DNA of 64,000 nt from Apostichopus japonicus (lineage: Eukaryota; Echinodermata; Holothuroidea; Aspidochirotida; Stichopodidae): contig NC_092580.1 of the NCBI RefSeq assembly GCF_037975245.1, positions 13,672,501 through 13,736,500 on the forward strand, in the 5' to 3' direction. A program made the translations under genes and the position numbers. The stretch's first letter is position 1; the number at the start of each line of letters is the position of its first letter. Below, one piece after another: positions 51,501 through 59,600 of this stretch. The notes beneath the pieces are model-generated. The model saw only the letters and a program-made list of their open reading frames with translations, had not been told where the DNA came from and searched no databases.

Positions 51501-51894
51501 TTAGCTGTGTGTTGTTAAAAATAGATATATGGACTGTTGACTCTCTTAGGAAACTTTCCACGGCAGTCACCATGACGTTTCTACTATGTTATGTTAGAAG
51601 GCTTTTGGAGGATATTTTGGTTGCCATATTGCACTTCCCCCTTTTTAAAATACGCTTCATTCCGTCCATCCAAACACTCACAAATTTTTACAGCCAATGG
51701 TTCTTGATTGCTTTTGCAACGTTTATTTTTCCACAACATTTTTGCAGACTTTGCATCCCACCCTAAAGACGCCTCATGGTAAATTCAACGATTACAGTTT
51801 TAACGTCAAAGAGTTTTTACGGCTGATGAAGAATGCCTTGTACCATGTCAGAAACCACCAGTCTTACAGGAGGCATTTTCGTGATGAACTTTGA
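36287..51894 (+). CDS. EOGT: EOGT, EGF-domain-specific O-GlcNAc transferase, whole gene (5' incomplete)
   Basis: An ER-lumenal glycosyltransferase (GT61 family) that transfers GlcNAc from UDP-GlcNAc to Ser/Thr in folded EGF repeats, for example of Notch. Fifteen plus-strand exons join with correct phases into 1473 nt (490 residues plus stop). The frame aligns from the human region LPEEHIPFFLHNN to the C-terminus. Landmarks: [91 protein letters not shown] and the terminal RDEL. The secretion signal and roughly the first 40 residues were not located. The human DYD motif after the AFT sequence is replaced here by QNP. Introns carry a 35-bp minisatellite, a long (TA)n, a SINE and TTAA-type MITEs. 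Confidence 0.94.
37145..37620. repeat. Two-copy ~300-bp degenerate tandem repeat
   Basis: AATGTCATACTTGGTAGGT occurs at about 37155 and 37454. Both copies continue to GGGCGGG(G)CTTAA and TATGGTGA(C/T)GT in the same order. Confidence 0.75.
38961..38992. repeat. (TA)n microsatellite
   Basis: About 16 uninterrupted TA units in an EOGT intron. Confidence 0.95.
39126..39462 (+). repeat. Dispersed repeat family R2, long copy C
   Basis: Aligned by eye with 44927-45265 throughout (TATCAAATTGTTGACACTAC, GTGAGAAGGTGATAATGATT, CAAGATGTTAGCGGAAC). The distal half (TAGATAGGATGCTAC, AGCTTTTGATAAAAG) is the reverse complement of copies A and B in NR2C. In an EOGT intron. Confidence 0.88.
39619..39719 (+). 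CDS. EOGT: EOGT exon: CWGYE segment
   Basis: Acceptor TTTTACTTTGAAG, donor GTAAGT. Encodes [20 protein letters not shown] then [13 protein letters not shown] plus a split W. Aligns to human KLKYCWGYEKSC...YPVCSYVDMGW. Confidence 0.93.
40956..41067 (+). CDS. EOGT: EOGT exon
   Basis: Acceptor TTTTCTAG, donor GTAAAG. Encodes [20 protein letters not shown] then [17 protein letters not shown] after the split W. Corresponds to human ...[20 protein letters not shown]. Confidence 0.92.
41150..41501 (+). mobile_element. TTAA-flanked MITE family M2, copy 1 (352 bp)
   Basis: Bounded by TTAA at 41150-41153 and 41498-41501. Imperfect inverted termini: TTAAGGAATGGAAGAGAGC against TTAAAGGAAGTGAAGACTTG. 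The body matches 51014-51396 (TTGCTTGCAAGTGA, GACAGTAATGAAACGTGGT, TAGCAAGCTGTGTGTGTAT). TTAA targeting suggests the piggyBac superfamily. No coding capacity. Confidence 0.82.
41894..41994 (+). CDS. EOGT: EOGT exon
   Basis: Acceptor CTTATGCAG, donor GTAAGT. Encodes [20 protein letters not shown] then [13 protein letters not shown]. Aligns to human [20 protein letters not shown]. Confidence 0.9.
42681..42756. repeat. TTAATATTGTCT simple repeat forming an acceptor tract
   Basis: About six degenerate 12-15-bp units end directly in AATAAACAG, the 3' splice site of the 42757 exon. Confidence 0.8.
42757..42864 (+). CDS. EOGT: EOGT exon
   Basis: Acceptor TTAATAAACAG just after a TTAATATTGTCT-type simple repeat, donor GTAAGA. 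Encodes [20 protein letters not shown] then [15 protein letters not shown]. The split W is the human LQSW tryptophan. Confidence 0.9.
43128..43143 (+). promoter_or_regulatory. Perfect DR4 motif in EOGT intron
   Basis: AGGTCA, GCAG, AGGTCA, preceded by ATCATTTG as at 35.36 kb (TCATTTG). Shared flanks point to a repeat-borne copy. Confidence 0.4.
43458..43555 (+). CDS. EOGT: EOGT exon: [11 protein letters not shown] segment
   Basis: Acceptor TAATTATACAG, donor GTATTT. Encodes [20 protein letters not shown] then [12 protein letters not shown]. The last eleven residues match human nearly exactly. Confidence 0.95.
43805..43935. repeat. GC-rich repeat remnant (CCGCCCAGCA)
   Basis: CAGGGATGTGCCCACGCTGG followed by three CCGCCCAGCA(C/T) units at irregular spacing in an otherwise AT-rich intron. 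Probably the end of a mobile element; the opposite end was not found. Confidence 0.5.
44366..44469 (+). CDS. EOGT: EOGT exon: NMYHHFCDF segment
   Basis: Acceptor CTCTTCTCAG, donor GTAGGT. Encodes [20 protein letters not shown] then [15 protein letters not shown]. Matches human [20 protein letters not shown]. Confidence 0.96.
44927..45265 (+). repeat. Dispersed repeat family R2, long copy D
   Basis: Second long copy, same orientation as 39126-39462. It also carries the core shared with 20853-21090 and 24209-24447. In the EOGT intron following the NMYHHF exon. Confidence 0.88.
45827..45919 (+). CDS. EOGT: EOGT exon: GYGDLF segment, DYD motif absent
   Basis: Acceptor CATCTGCAG, donor GTAATG. 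Encodes [20 protein letters not shown] then [11 protein letters not shown]. Human has NAFTDYDVIHL here; the acidic triplet is QNP in this copy. Confidence 0.94.
46250..46408 (+). CDS. EOGT: EOGT exon: [12 protein letters not shown] segment
   Basis: Acceptor TTACATCACAG, donor GTAAAT. 53 codons in phase 0-0 including [20 protein letters not shown] and [12 protein letters not shown]. Strong match to human. Confidence 0.96.
46705..46773 (+). CDS. EOGT: EOGT exon
   Basis: Acceptor TTGAAACAG, donor GTAAGT. Encodes [20 protein letters not shown] then QDE, aligned to human [20 protein letters not shown]. Confidence 0.93.
46890..47432. repeat. 35-bp minisatellite, 16 copies
   Basis: AAGTGCCTTCTAAGAGRCAT plus TGTGTCTGYATCACR, at 46890, 46925, 46960 and so on every 35 bases to 47410. 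One unit (from 47240) is 32 bp. Because 35 is not a multiple of three and units lack stops, the array gives overlapping repetitive ORFs of no coding value. In an EOGT intron. Confidence 0.95.
48242..48303 (+). CDS. EOGT: EOGT exon
   Basis: Acceptor CATTCCACAG, donor GTGAGT. Encodes [20 protein letters not shown] plus split W, aligned to human [20 protein letters not shown]. Confidence 0.9.
48441..48526. repeat. Long (TA)n microsatellite
   Basis: About 80 bp of nearly pure TA with one TGTA interruption near 48464. In the EOGT intron before the 31-bp mini-exon. Confidence 0.95.
48718..48748 (+). CDS. EOGT: EOGT mini-exon (31 bp)
   Basis: Acceptor TTCTTATCAG, donor GTGAGT. Encodes [10 protein letters not shown] after the split W, aligned to human YRELGFLDQLR. 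It is needed to keep the phase between its neighbours. Confidence 0.88.
49192..49706 (+). mobile_element. MITE family M1 copy, interrupted by a SINE
   Basis: CAGGAATAATTTATCC at the left and AAATTATTCTCTG at the right resemble the M1 termini. Interior AACCATAGT and AGTATTTTATAAGAGA match copies at 12.8 and 19.25 kb but are separated by the SINE 49301-49623. Confidence 0.72.
49301..49623 (+). mobile_element. SINE with A box, B box lost
   Basis: Starts GGGCGTTGTGGTCAAGTGGT (A-box-like TGGTCAAGTGG). It contains CACCCAGGTGTATAAATG, shared with the SINE at 8.2 kb. No B box is seen between them. Flanked by ATAGT at 49296-49300 and 49624-49628, a probable target duplication inside MITE M1. Confidence 0.75.
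50008..50099 (+). CDS. EOGT: EOGT exon: GMHGAGLTH segment
   Basis: Acceptor CTTTTCACAG, donor GTAAGT. Encodes [20 protein letters not shown] then [10 protein letters not shown]. The GMHGAGLTH block is the most conserved GT61 signature in EOGT. Confidence 0.97.
50566..50668 (+). CDS. EOGT: EOGT exon
   Basis: Acceptor ATCACGTCAG, donor GTAAGT. Encodes [20 protein letters not shown] then [14 protein letters not shown], aligned to human [20 protein letters not shown]. Confidence 0.95.
50718..51440 (+). repeat. Tandem duplication around MITE M2
   Basis: GTGAAAACAACTTGTGTACA through CTCTAATTGA is present at 50718-50895. It recurs as 50896-51013 plus 51397-51440, split by the MITE. It includes (C)9 runs and lies in the last EOGT intron. 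Confidence 0.9.
51014..51396 (+). mobile_element. TTAA-flanked MITE family M2, copy 2 (383 bp)
   Basis: TTAA at 51014-51017 and 51393-51396. Termini TTAAAGGCATTGAAGACTCG and, inverted, TTAAAGAGTGTGAGGACTCG. It is inserted in the second copy of a local duplication whose first copy keeps the empty TTAA site at 50849-50852. Confidence 0.9.
51748..51894 (+). CDS. EOGT: EOGT last exon with RDEL ER-retention signal
   Basis: Acceptor CATTTTTGCAG. Encodes [20 protein letters not shown] through YRRHFRDEL and TGA at 51892-51894. RDEL corresponds to HDEL in human EOGT and keeps the enzyme in the ER. Confidence 0.96.
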   Translation, partial: TLHPTLKTPHGKFNDYSFNVKEFLRLMKNALYHVRNHQSYRRHFRDEL

Positions 51895-54265
51895 CCTCGG
51901 GTGTCAACATTGGAGTTACTGTTATAGTCCGTGAAGCTGTATTTCATAAGTACAGTATATTGGACAGTTAATCTCTGTTTTATGGCAATAACAACATTTT
52001 CAATTACTCCCTTTTGGAGATTTTTTGTATTTTTAACCTTTTAAAATTTATGTTTACCAAGGTGCTTTCAATATGGCAATTGTAGTAGTTTATAATGGGG
52101 AATGTCTTTGTTAGATTGGTATGCTATTAGCAATGCAGTATTGCAATGCAATAGGGTCAGGAATGTACATAAAAATGCAACAAAATACAACAAAATACAG
52201 CCGTTTCTCTGAGTACTGCTCAAATTTTATACATAATAATAATATTTTATTGTTTAAAGTATGGGATTTTATTCTTTATTTTAAGAACTGTTTCTATCAG
52301 AAGTCATAATTATTCTAATTGTATAGCAAAGTGTCTTAATTACTCATTTGACTTAATTATGGATGGGAAGTTAATTATCGATAGAGATTTTCAAACTTCT
52401 TGCTGCAACAGTAATAGTTGTTGTTAGTGCCAGTTACTCAAAGGTCATCAATTTTCCTTCAGATATGCTAAAAAGGCTTTACTAAATGGTCAGTCACTTT
52501 TTGAACGTCATCACTAATATTGCCATCCAAATATGCTAGAAACGTCAGATAATGGTTGTCCATGCACAAATTTCAAGGGGCATTTTACCGCCACTCTGTA
52601 AGTAGTTATCTATACTTAGGATACTAAATTGCCTATTTTGCCTATCCTCAATGGCTGCGAATAATTTGAAGGAGGATCACAGCCTGTAGCAAAGTAGTTT
52701 TGAGAAATTCTGGCAGTTTTTAGTGTGCTACGGAGGTCAATACTGATGACCCCTTTAAACTTCCTATTTACTGCTACCCTCAGAAGAAGAATATTCAGTT
52801 TGGTGAAGCCCAGAATTGCAAATTAAACTGATAGCCAATCATATATTCTGATTTGATCACATGACAAGGACAGATTAATAAAATAATAAAAAAAGGAAAG
52901 TAAAGGTTTCGAAACCATATTGACATCACAGATAATGTTGTGTGATCCATTCCCTGAAGTAATAAAGGTGTTATTGAGCAAAAATATTAAGCCAAACAAC
53001 TTTATCAAACATGTGAAACCTTGAAGGAGGTCACTTTTTCTCCCTACAAATGTGGAATATTTTTCTGGTTGCTATGAGTTTTACTTTGCCTGTCACTCGA
53101 AGATTCCTTGAAATATTATCTTCTGACAAGGGGGAAGGGGAGGGGCAAGTAATACAGAGTATAATGTTTTTACAAAAGTGTACATAGAGGCATTATAATC
53201 ACTTAAGACTTTCTGAATTTTTCCATTCTTATTTATTTTCAGTGTAAGAAATAATCCTGTTTTCCATTTCTACCATCATTTGAAGTTACCTGTTGAGCAG
53301 TGATTTTATATGCAAGGATTTTATCAAGGGCAGTGGAACTGTTCAGTAAAGATCTTTATTGCTGTTTTTACTATTTTCATGTCAGTTTGAAAAGATTTCT
53401 TTGCGGGTGTGTCACTTTATGGTTTCTTCTCATGTCATTAATACTAAGCTGTGTTTATACTGTTATGACTAATACATTTATCAATTCTTTTATCAATATG
53501 CAGTGAAATTCATAAGCAAAGCCTACCGAATGTTTGCTTATAAGTTAAAAGTTGTGTAATGTCTGCAATATTCAGTAAGTTTGCTTTCCAATCATGTTAT
53601 TATCTCAGTTCAGCATACACTTAAGGGTACGTCAGAGGGAAATCTATTTCTATAAACAAATGGACTTTTTACAGTGTTCAGTGTATTCCATAATCAAAGT
53701 CCCAATTTTAAGTTTGTTTGTGTGAGTGTGGGGGGGGGGGGGAGGGGTGGCTAAACATATGTTATATATAAGACATGTAACCTGGGCATAATAAAGTTTA
53801 ATCTCTCATTCTTGCATCTGAAATAATTGTACATTTTACAAACTTTCCAAACCATGAAGTATCTGTTTAGAGTGTAGGTTATTCTCAATGAAAAAGTAGC
53901 ATATATTTTTGTCAACTCATGTTTTCATGCAAGACCCAGTGTTTGGGATTGCTGTTATAAAATAGCAATGCTAGTCTAATTGGGTTGTGTGATTGGTAAA
54001 AGTTTTCTGCTTGTGATAAAAAAAAATATATAGAGACATATTAATCTGCAAATAAATTGCATCTTATGGGGGGCTTCTAGGGATATGCTAGGTTTAATGC
54101 AAAGAGACAGGTAAAGATAATTAGGTGTCATATCACATCCCTTGCTTTGAATAAGGGATAAAGGGTCATCTCAACATAAATTTCATGACATCTGAAGGTA
54201 TGTAGGCAGCTGCACAAGGGTACTTCCCGTGATATGGGATGACAAGGTTTGACTTGCTTGAGTAT

Positions 54266-54654
54266 CATAGGCGTAGGAGCCTAATTTGATTTGGGGGGGG
54301 GGGATGTAACGACTTGCCCGAAAAATATATCCAAAATTTTCACGCGCTCGGCGCGCGTTCAACATGCTGATGTGCATGTAGGCACGGATCGGTTTTTACA
54401 TCGCATGCCAATAACATACAATTATTTGCCGTGTTATTACCCTTCCATATTGGTTAGAATTATTGGGGAAGTCGTTACAATAATAATGATGATAATAATA
54501 TCAGTTTAACCATTGAAAAACATATTGCAGATTATTTTTGTTTCAGTAGGTGCCCGAAAAATTCTCATCACTCTGCCCGAATTTTCACAAACATTTTTGG
54601 TTGGGGGGCTGCACCCCCCAGCCCCCCTCCCACCTCCCGCCTCCTACGTCTATG
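54266..54654 (+). mobile_element. TIR element M3 with 8-bp target duplication (hAT-like MITE)
   Basis: Left end CATAGGCGTAGGAGCC, right end CCTCCTACGTCTATG (inverted). Direct flanks TTGAGTAT (54258-54265) and TTGAGTAC (54655-54662) differ at one base. Interior G9-10 run, two GTGCCCGA/CTGCCCGA-AATT motifs and a C/G-rich 3' end. 8-bp duplications are typical of hAT elements. No transposase. Confidence 0.82.
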
Positions 54655-55740
54655 TTGAGTACACATGGTAGCTACGAGAACCTGACCAAATCATTTGTTG
54701 AGTTTCATTTAAAGCCTTATAGCAAAAACCTTTTTTGATTACTATAGTGTTGTGAATTTGCTTATGCTTCCATGCTAAATGCAGTATTAACTATGCCACT
54801 TTGTAAGGTTCCTTGATCTCTTTGTCAAAGCCTTGTAACAATTTTAATAATAAATCACTGTTACATTATATTCATGGTATTACTAATTTCTGAGACAAAC
54901 TGTTAACAACAAATATTATTTCATTATTGATGTCAAGTTCCTTTAATTTGATCTTCCCTTCCCTGGCCCCATCCCCTGCTGTTGACTTTGATAAACGCAT
55001 TAAAAGTATCGTAAATTCATTAGCTCAACATGCGTCCACTAATGCACTTGTTGTCCAATGTAACAAAAGGGGCCTTTGTACCCCCCCCCCCCCCTTTCCT
55101 CTCCTCCTTGGAAATATCCTAGTAGTTCTTGGCCCTCTGAAGACATCATTAAGTGTGGTCTGAAGTGAATACGTCAAAAAAGTGAAGTGAAAAAAGTATT
55201 TCTTGCACCGATGCGGAAGCAACAGAAGCAGGAAACAAGCTCCCGAGTGATTGTTGGTTCAACAAAATAGCAAATGAGTTGTAACGCCGCGCTACATGTC
55301 AATATTACGAAATGCTGTGTACATTTATAATTCATTTCTAAAGAAATTAGCTGAAATATTTCGTTATATATATATTTCTTATATGGGAAATTTGACATAA
55401 CACCTCTAATTCGTTACAACCAAAAAAAAAACTGATCGTTAATACAGCAAGGTATATAGAAAACGTAACCAAATATGTCCCTCTTGGTTTATCGCAGATT
55501 AATGTTAGATAGAGTCGGTTATGTCATCGATTTCTGTCAGATAAACGAAACTCGGTCTAAACTAACGAAACTGGGCTAAAGCGAAACGACTCTAGACGAG
55601 GAAAAGGTCAGAAGAGTTGAAACTTAAGTAACATTCCGCCTCCCCTTACCCCCTCCCCTCCCACACAACGTACCCTTACACACACGCGCTTATCATTGAA
55701 AAAAAAGTTCAGAAAATGGTTCAATTCTATAACTCGTCAA

Positions 55741-55756
55741 ATTGGATTCGACCAAT
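55741..55756. promoter_or_regulatory. Paired CCAAT/ATTGG boxes upstream of EDEM1
   Basis: ATTGG, six bases, CCAAT forms an inverted repeat about 540 bp upstream of the EDEM1 ATG. CCAAT boxes bind NF-Y and are part of ER-stress elements, but the required CCACG partner at 9-base spacing is not present. Confidence 0.35.
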
Positions 55757-56294
55757 GGGGGCAGGAAAATGCTGCTCGATGAACTTCCATGATCTACACA
55801 GATTGGACTTGTGTGAAGTCGTATGTTATGTTTGTTTGTATTGAACAGGCATTGCGCAACACTAATATATCAACGAATCAGATTGTTACAAGACTGTCTT
55901 CGCTTTTCAGTGGTGTAATAGTAATACTGCAGACGAAGGAACTGTGTCCGTCTGATGCTGAACATTATTCGAAGACGTGAAGAAATTCCCGGCCGTAAAT
56001 TTTAATAGTTGTTATCGATAAAATTACAGAATCATATCCAAGAGAAGAATTCCACAGCGAAAATAGACGAAGCCTTATCATTTTTGAGCTACAGTATATT
56101 AGTTCAAGGCACACTCGTCGGGATTTTGTACAACATACAGTGTCGGTAGCGCTAGAATGCGTTAGCCTACAGGAACTGGTTTTGCGACAGTTTCCTCAAA
56201 TATTGCCTCAAGTATAATTGGTTACTACTGCCAATGAAACTGATAATAATGGCACGTTTTGCCCGTTGGATTATGACTTATTTTCAGCGACATC

Positions 56295-56605
56295 ATGAAT
56301 GATAGTTTGGTTAACATGGTTTTCAGTTTTCTTTGTTCGTTAGTAACATTGGTGTTGTACACTTCTGTTATTAAATCACATATGGTGCATGAATGGGGGT
56401 GGGGTTGGCTAAGAGGAAACCACTCAAGACTCAGCCAGTATGAGGAAAAGTACAGCTATTTCCCTGAAACTGAACGCATTAAGCGGCTAGGCGATGCTAA
56501 AAATATGTTCCAGTTTGCCTATGATAATTATGTGAAATATGCATTCCCGCTGGATGAACTGGATCCTATTCATTGTACCGGAAGAGGATCTGATCAGAGT
56601 GATCC
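56295..56605 (+). CDS. EDEM1: EDEM1 exon 1 with start codon
   Basis: ATG at 56295 opens [20 protein letters not shown], then a hydrophilic linker and [20 protein letters not shown]. Donor GTAAGT after GAT CC. The signal-anchor followed by the EDEM domain supports this start. Confidence 0.92.
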
Positions 56606-59600
56606 GTAAGTATAGTAAATAAGGGAACTTCACATGTTGGCCTTATGTAGCTGGTACAGTGCAGTAAAAGCTGAAATCACAACAACCCTGTTGGATAGAA
56701 TATCGTGGAATTGTAGATTCCTTCAAAGGACTGTAACTCACCTGGTCGAACTGGCATTGGACATGTAACCATATTTGGCCGTATATCATTTACTGTAAAA
56801 ACTAAAATTAGTGTAGTCTGATTGGTTATGTATTGGACAAATAGTGGGGTTATATGTTGCTTTACACCAAGCTGTGAGACGTGTACCCCACAGCTTCAAA
56901 TGGCCACAACCCTAACGGATAGTATATATATTGTTGAATTGTAGATTTCTTCAAAGGACTATATGTAACTCACCTTAACTTCCAAGTTAGTGCTGTGAGT
57001 ATCATTGGCATTGAACTTGAACCATATTTGGTCCTTCATCATTTCAGGTAAAACTTGTGTATTCTGTACTGTGATTGGTTAATTTCTGGGCAAATAGTGT
57101 GGAAATATATTGCTGTTCACTCAAGGTGGGCAAATCCCCAATACATCTATATTTGGGGCCTTGTAGATCAACCAAATTACATCTGTTGCATATATGAATA
57201 AACTTGCAAACCATTATACTATGCATTTTGTATGAAGTGTGTACATGTTTTTGACCTTATTTCTCATAATATACTTTACTTACTGGTGCTGAATTAATAC
57301 TGTTTTACCCTTTTCCCATAGCACCTGAGTATCATCTAATAAACCAGTTTTCATTCTTTCTCCTTTCCAGGTCCAATTTAAATATTAATGATGTCTTGGG
57401 TGACTATTCTCTTACTATGATTGATACTTTAGATACTCTAGCAGTAAGTCAAAAGTCATTTTTACTTCACACGTTTCCCACCTCACCAGTTTTTATAGAG
57501 CTCTAATAAAAGATTAACACTTCCAAAATCATTTTTTATAAAATCACATGCACTGTAACTTTTTAGGAACTTGAGTGTACATGTAAAGACTGAGTTGAAT
57601 ACAGTTTCCTCATTCAAACAACTAAGTGCGAGCACAATCTAGATTCTGATCCAACTAAGAGACTTAAATCGAGGTCGAAACCAAACCTGAGAATGGAGCT
57701 TTGACAAATCATCAAGTCTTGCATGTAGATCTGTTGTGAAGATCAAAAGGAAGTCTGTATAGAAAATTGCTTCACTGGTTACACATCCAGAGCATGCATC
57801 AAATACATTGTTATTGTAATCAGTATCATCCTTACTGTAAGTAGAGTCAGATTTCTGCATTTTTTGGACTGCATTGATGCACCTTAACATCCTTAATGCC
57901 TTTCCTTTGATTTCTTTCCGCAGATAATAGGAAATACTTCCGAATTTAAACAAGCTGTACAGCTAGTCATAGAAAATGTCTCATTTGATAATAACAGCAC
58001 CGTGCAAGTTTTTGAAAGCACAATCAGGTAAGTGGATATGGGAAAAATGGGGGTGGGGTGGGGGGTGGAGGGAAGCTAAGGGAACTTGTAGTTATTCCCT
58101 TTTACTGCTTCAACCATGATTAATACATGAGTGAAAGTGATTGTCGGGGAATAATATAGCATTCAGGTTTTGTGTAGCATTATTGGAGGCTCCAAATATT
58201 TGTCTTACATAAAATAATATGATTACTGTGTACAAAAACTGCTACACATATTTGCATTGTATATCAATTTGCCCATTTTGCTTACAGCATTTTGCGATGT
58301 GATTCTGGATAAACTACAGTATGCCCTGATAGTGCATGCACATACAATAATGTTCATCATAAGCACACTTTGATAATGATCTTTTCAGTCATACCTTTTC
58401 TGAAAGGGAAAGTGGGTTGATACAGAAATCTCTGGAGTTGTAGTACATGTTCTCGATCCAGTAAGACCAGATTAGCAGTTTTCTCAATCAGAGTTGTCAG
58501 AGTTGCATTTTTTGTAAACACAAAACTATTTGGCCATGCTGAATACTGACAGTAAGCTTGGCATACCCATGGGGGTGTTAAAACACATGTGGGAAACAAA
58601 ATTACTGACAGTTGATTAAGGACTTCCTTCTGCTTGTGAAGTTGTGTCATTTACCTTTCTTGAAGTCATCCAGTTAGGAAGCTTAGTTTAATATTTTTTG
58701 TTATATCAGCATTTTGTTTGAATCCTACTGTAAACCACTGAAGTTTTTATGATCATGTTCTTAATGGAAGGACCAAACATGTTGCGATATCTTTGTTCAA
58801 CTAAAATCTGGAAACTAGGCTGCTTGTTTTAAGCCTTTGAGAATTTTACTATTTTTCAAATTGAAACCGATGGAAAATTAGGCTGTTTACTTTAAACCTT
58901 TCTCTGGCAAACACAAACTTGGATTTATTACTCAAAGTTTGACGATGGTACAGTATGACCAACATTTGCCGACTACCAGCAAATATTTATTAGTGATGCT
59001 TAGTGCTTCCAGTTCCTACAACGCAGTATTTCCAACTAGTGCGGACTACCAGCAAAGATTTATAAGCACTGTTTAGTCCTTCTATATCTGATAATGCAGT
59101 ATTTCCCTGCATTTGTTGGTAGTACATACTTCACTTTGGTCTCCTGCAGGGTTATAGGAGGTCTTTTATCCGCTCATCTTTTAATCACCGATGCTTCCCA
59201 ACCGTTTGGTGACTTAGAACCAGAGGGTTATGAGAACGAGCTTCTAGAAATGGCGTACGAACTTGGCACCAGACTCCTCCCAGCATTTGATAGTACATCC
59301 ACAGGTCTTCCACATCCAAGAGTAAGTTATCTTTAAACAAGAACAAAAATTCATTCCAAGAGTAAGTTATCTTTAAACAAGAACAAAAATTCATTATCAA
59401 ATATGTTAGGCTATTGCCAGAGACCTGGGTTTACACTATTCTTGTTTCACAAATTGACTAGTATAATCTGACATCATGGATTGTGAAGAGGATTGGATCA
59501 CCTGACATGAACCATTTGTTGTGCAATGTTGAGGGATTAAAGGAACAAATAATATATCTTTATGTACCTTATATCTTTCCTTAATTGGTCAAGTGTGATA

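Larger units (their letters stand above)
51895..56294. other. EOGT 3'UTR and intergenic region
   Basis: No coding sequence. A plausible poly(A) signal AATAAA lies at 53790-53795, and earlier AATAAA-like sites also occur. A G-run is at 53729-53747 and a C-run at 55081-55094. The transposon at 54266-54654 is inside. The EDEM1 promoter is expected near 55.7-56.2 kb. Confidence 0.55.

Noticed and set aside
55751-55772. An ER-stress response element (CCAAT-N9-CCACG) at the EDEM1 promoter
   Set aside because: The CCAAT is present but the required CCACG is not at the right spacing.
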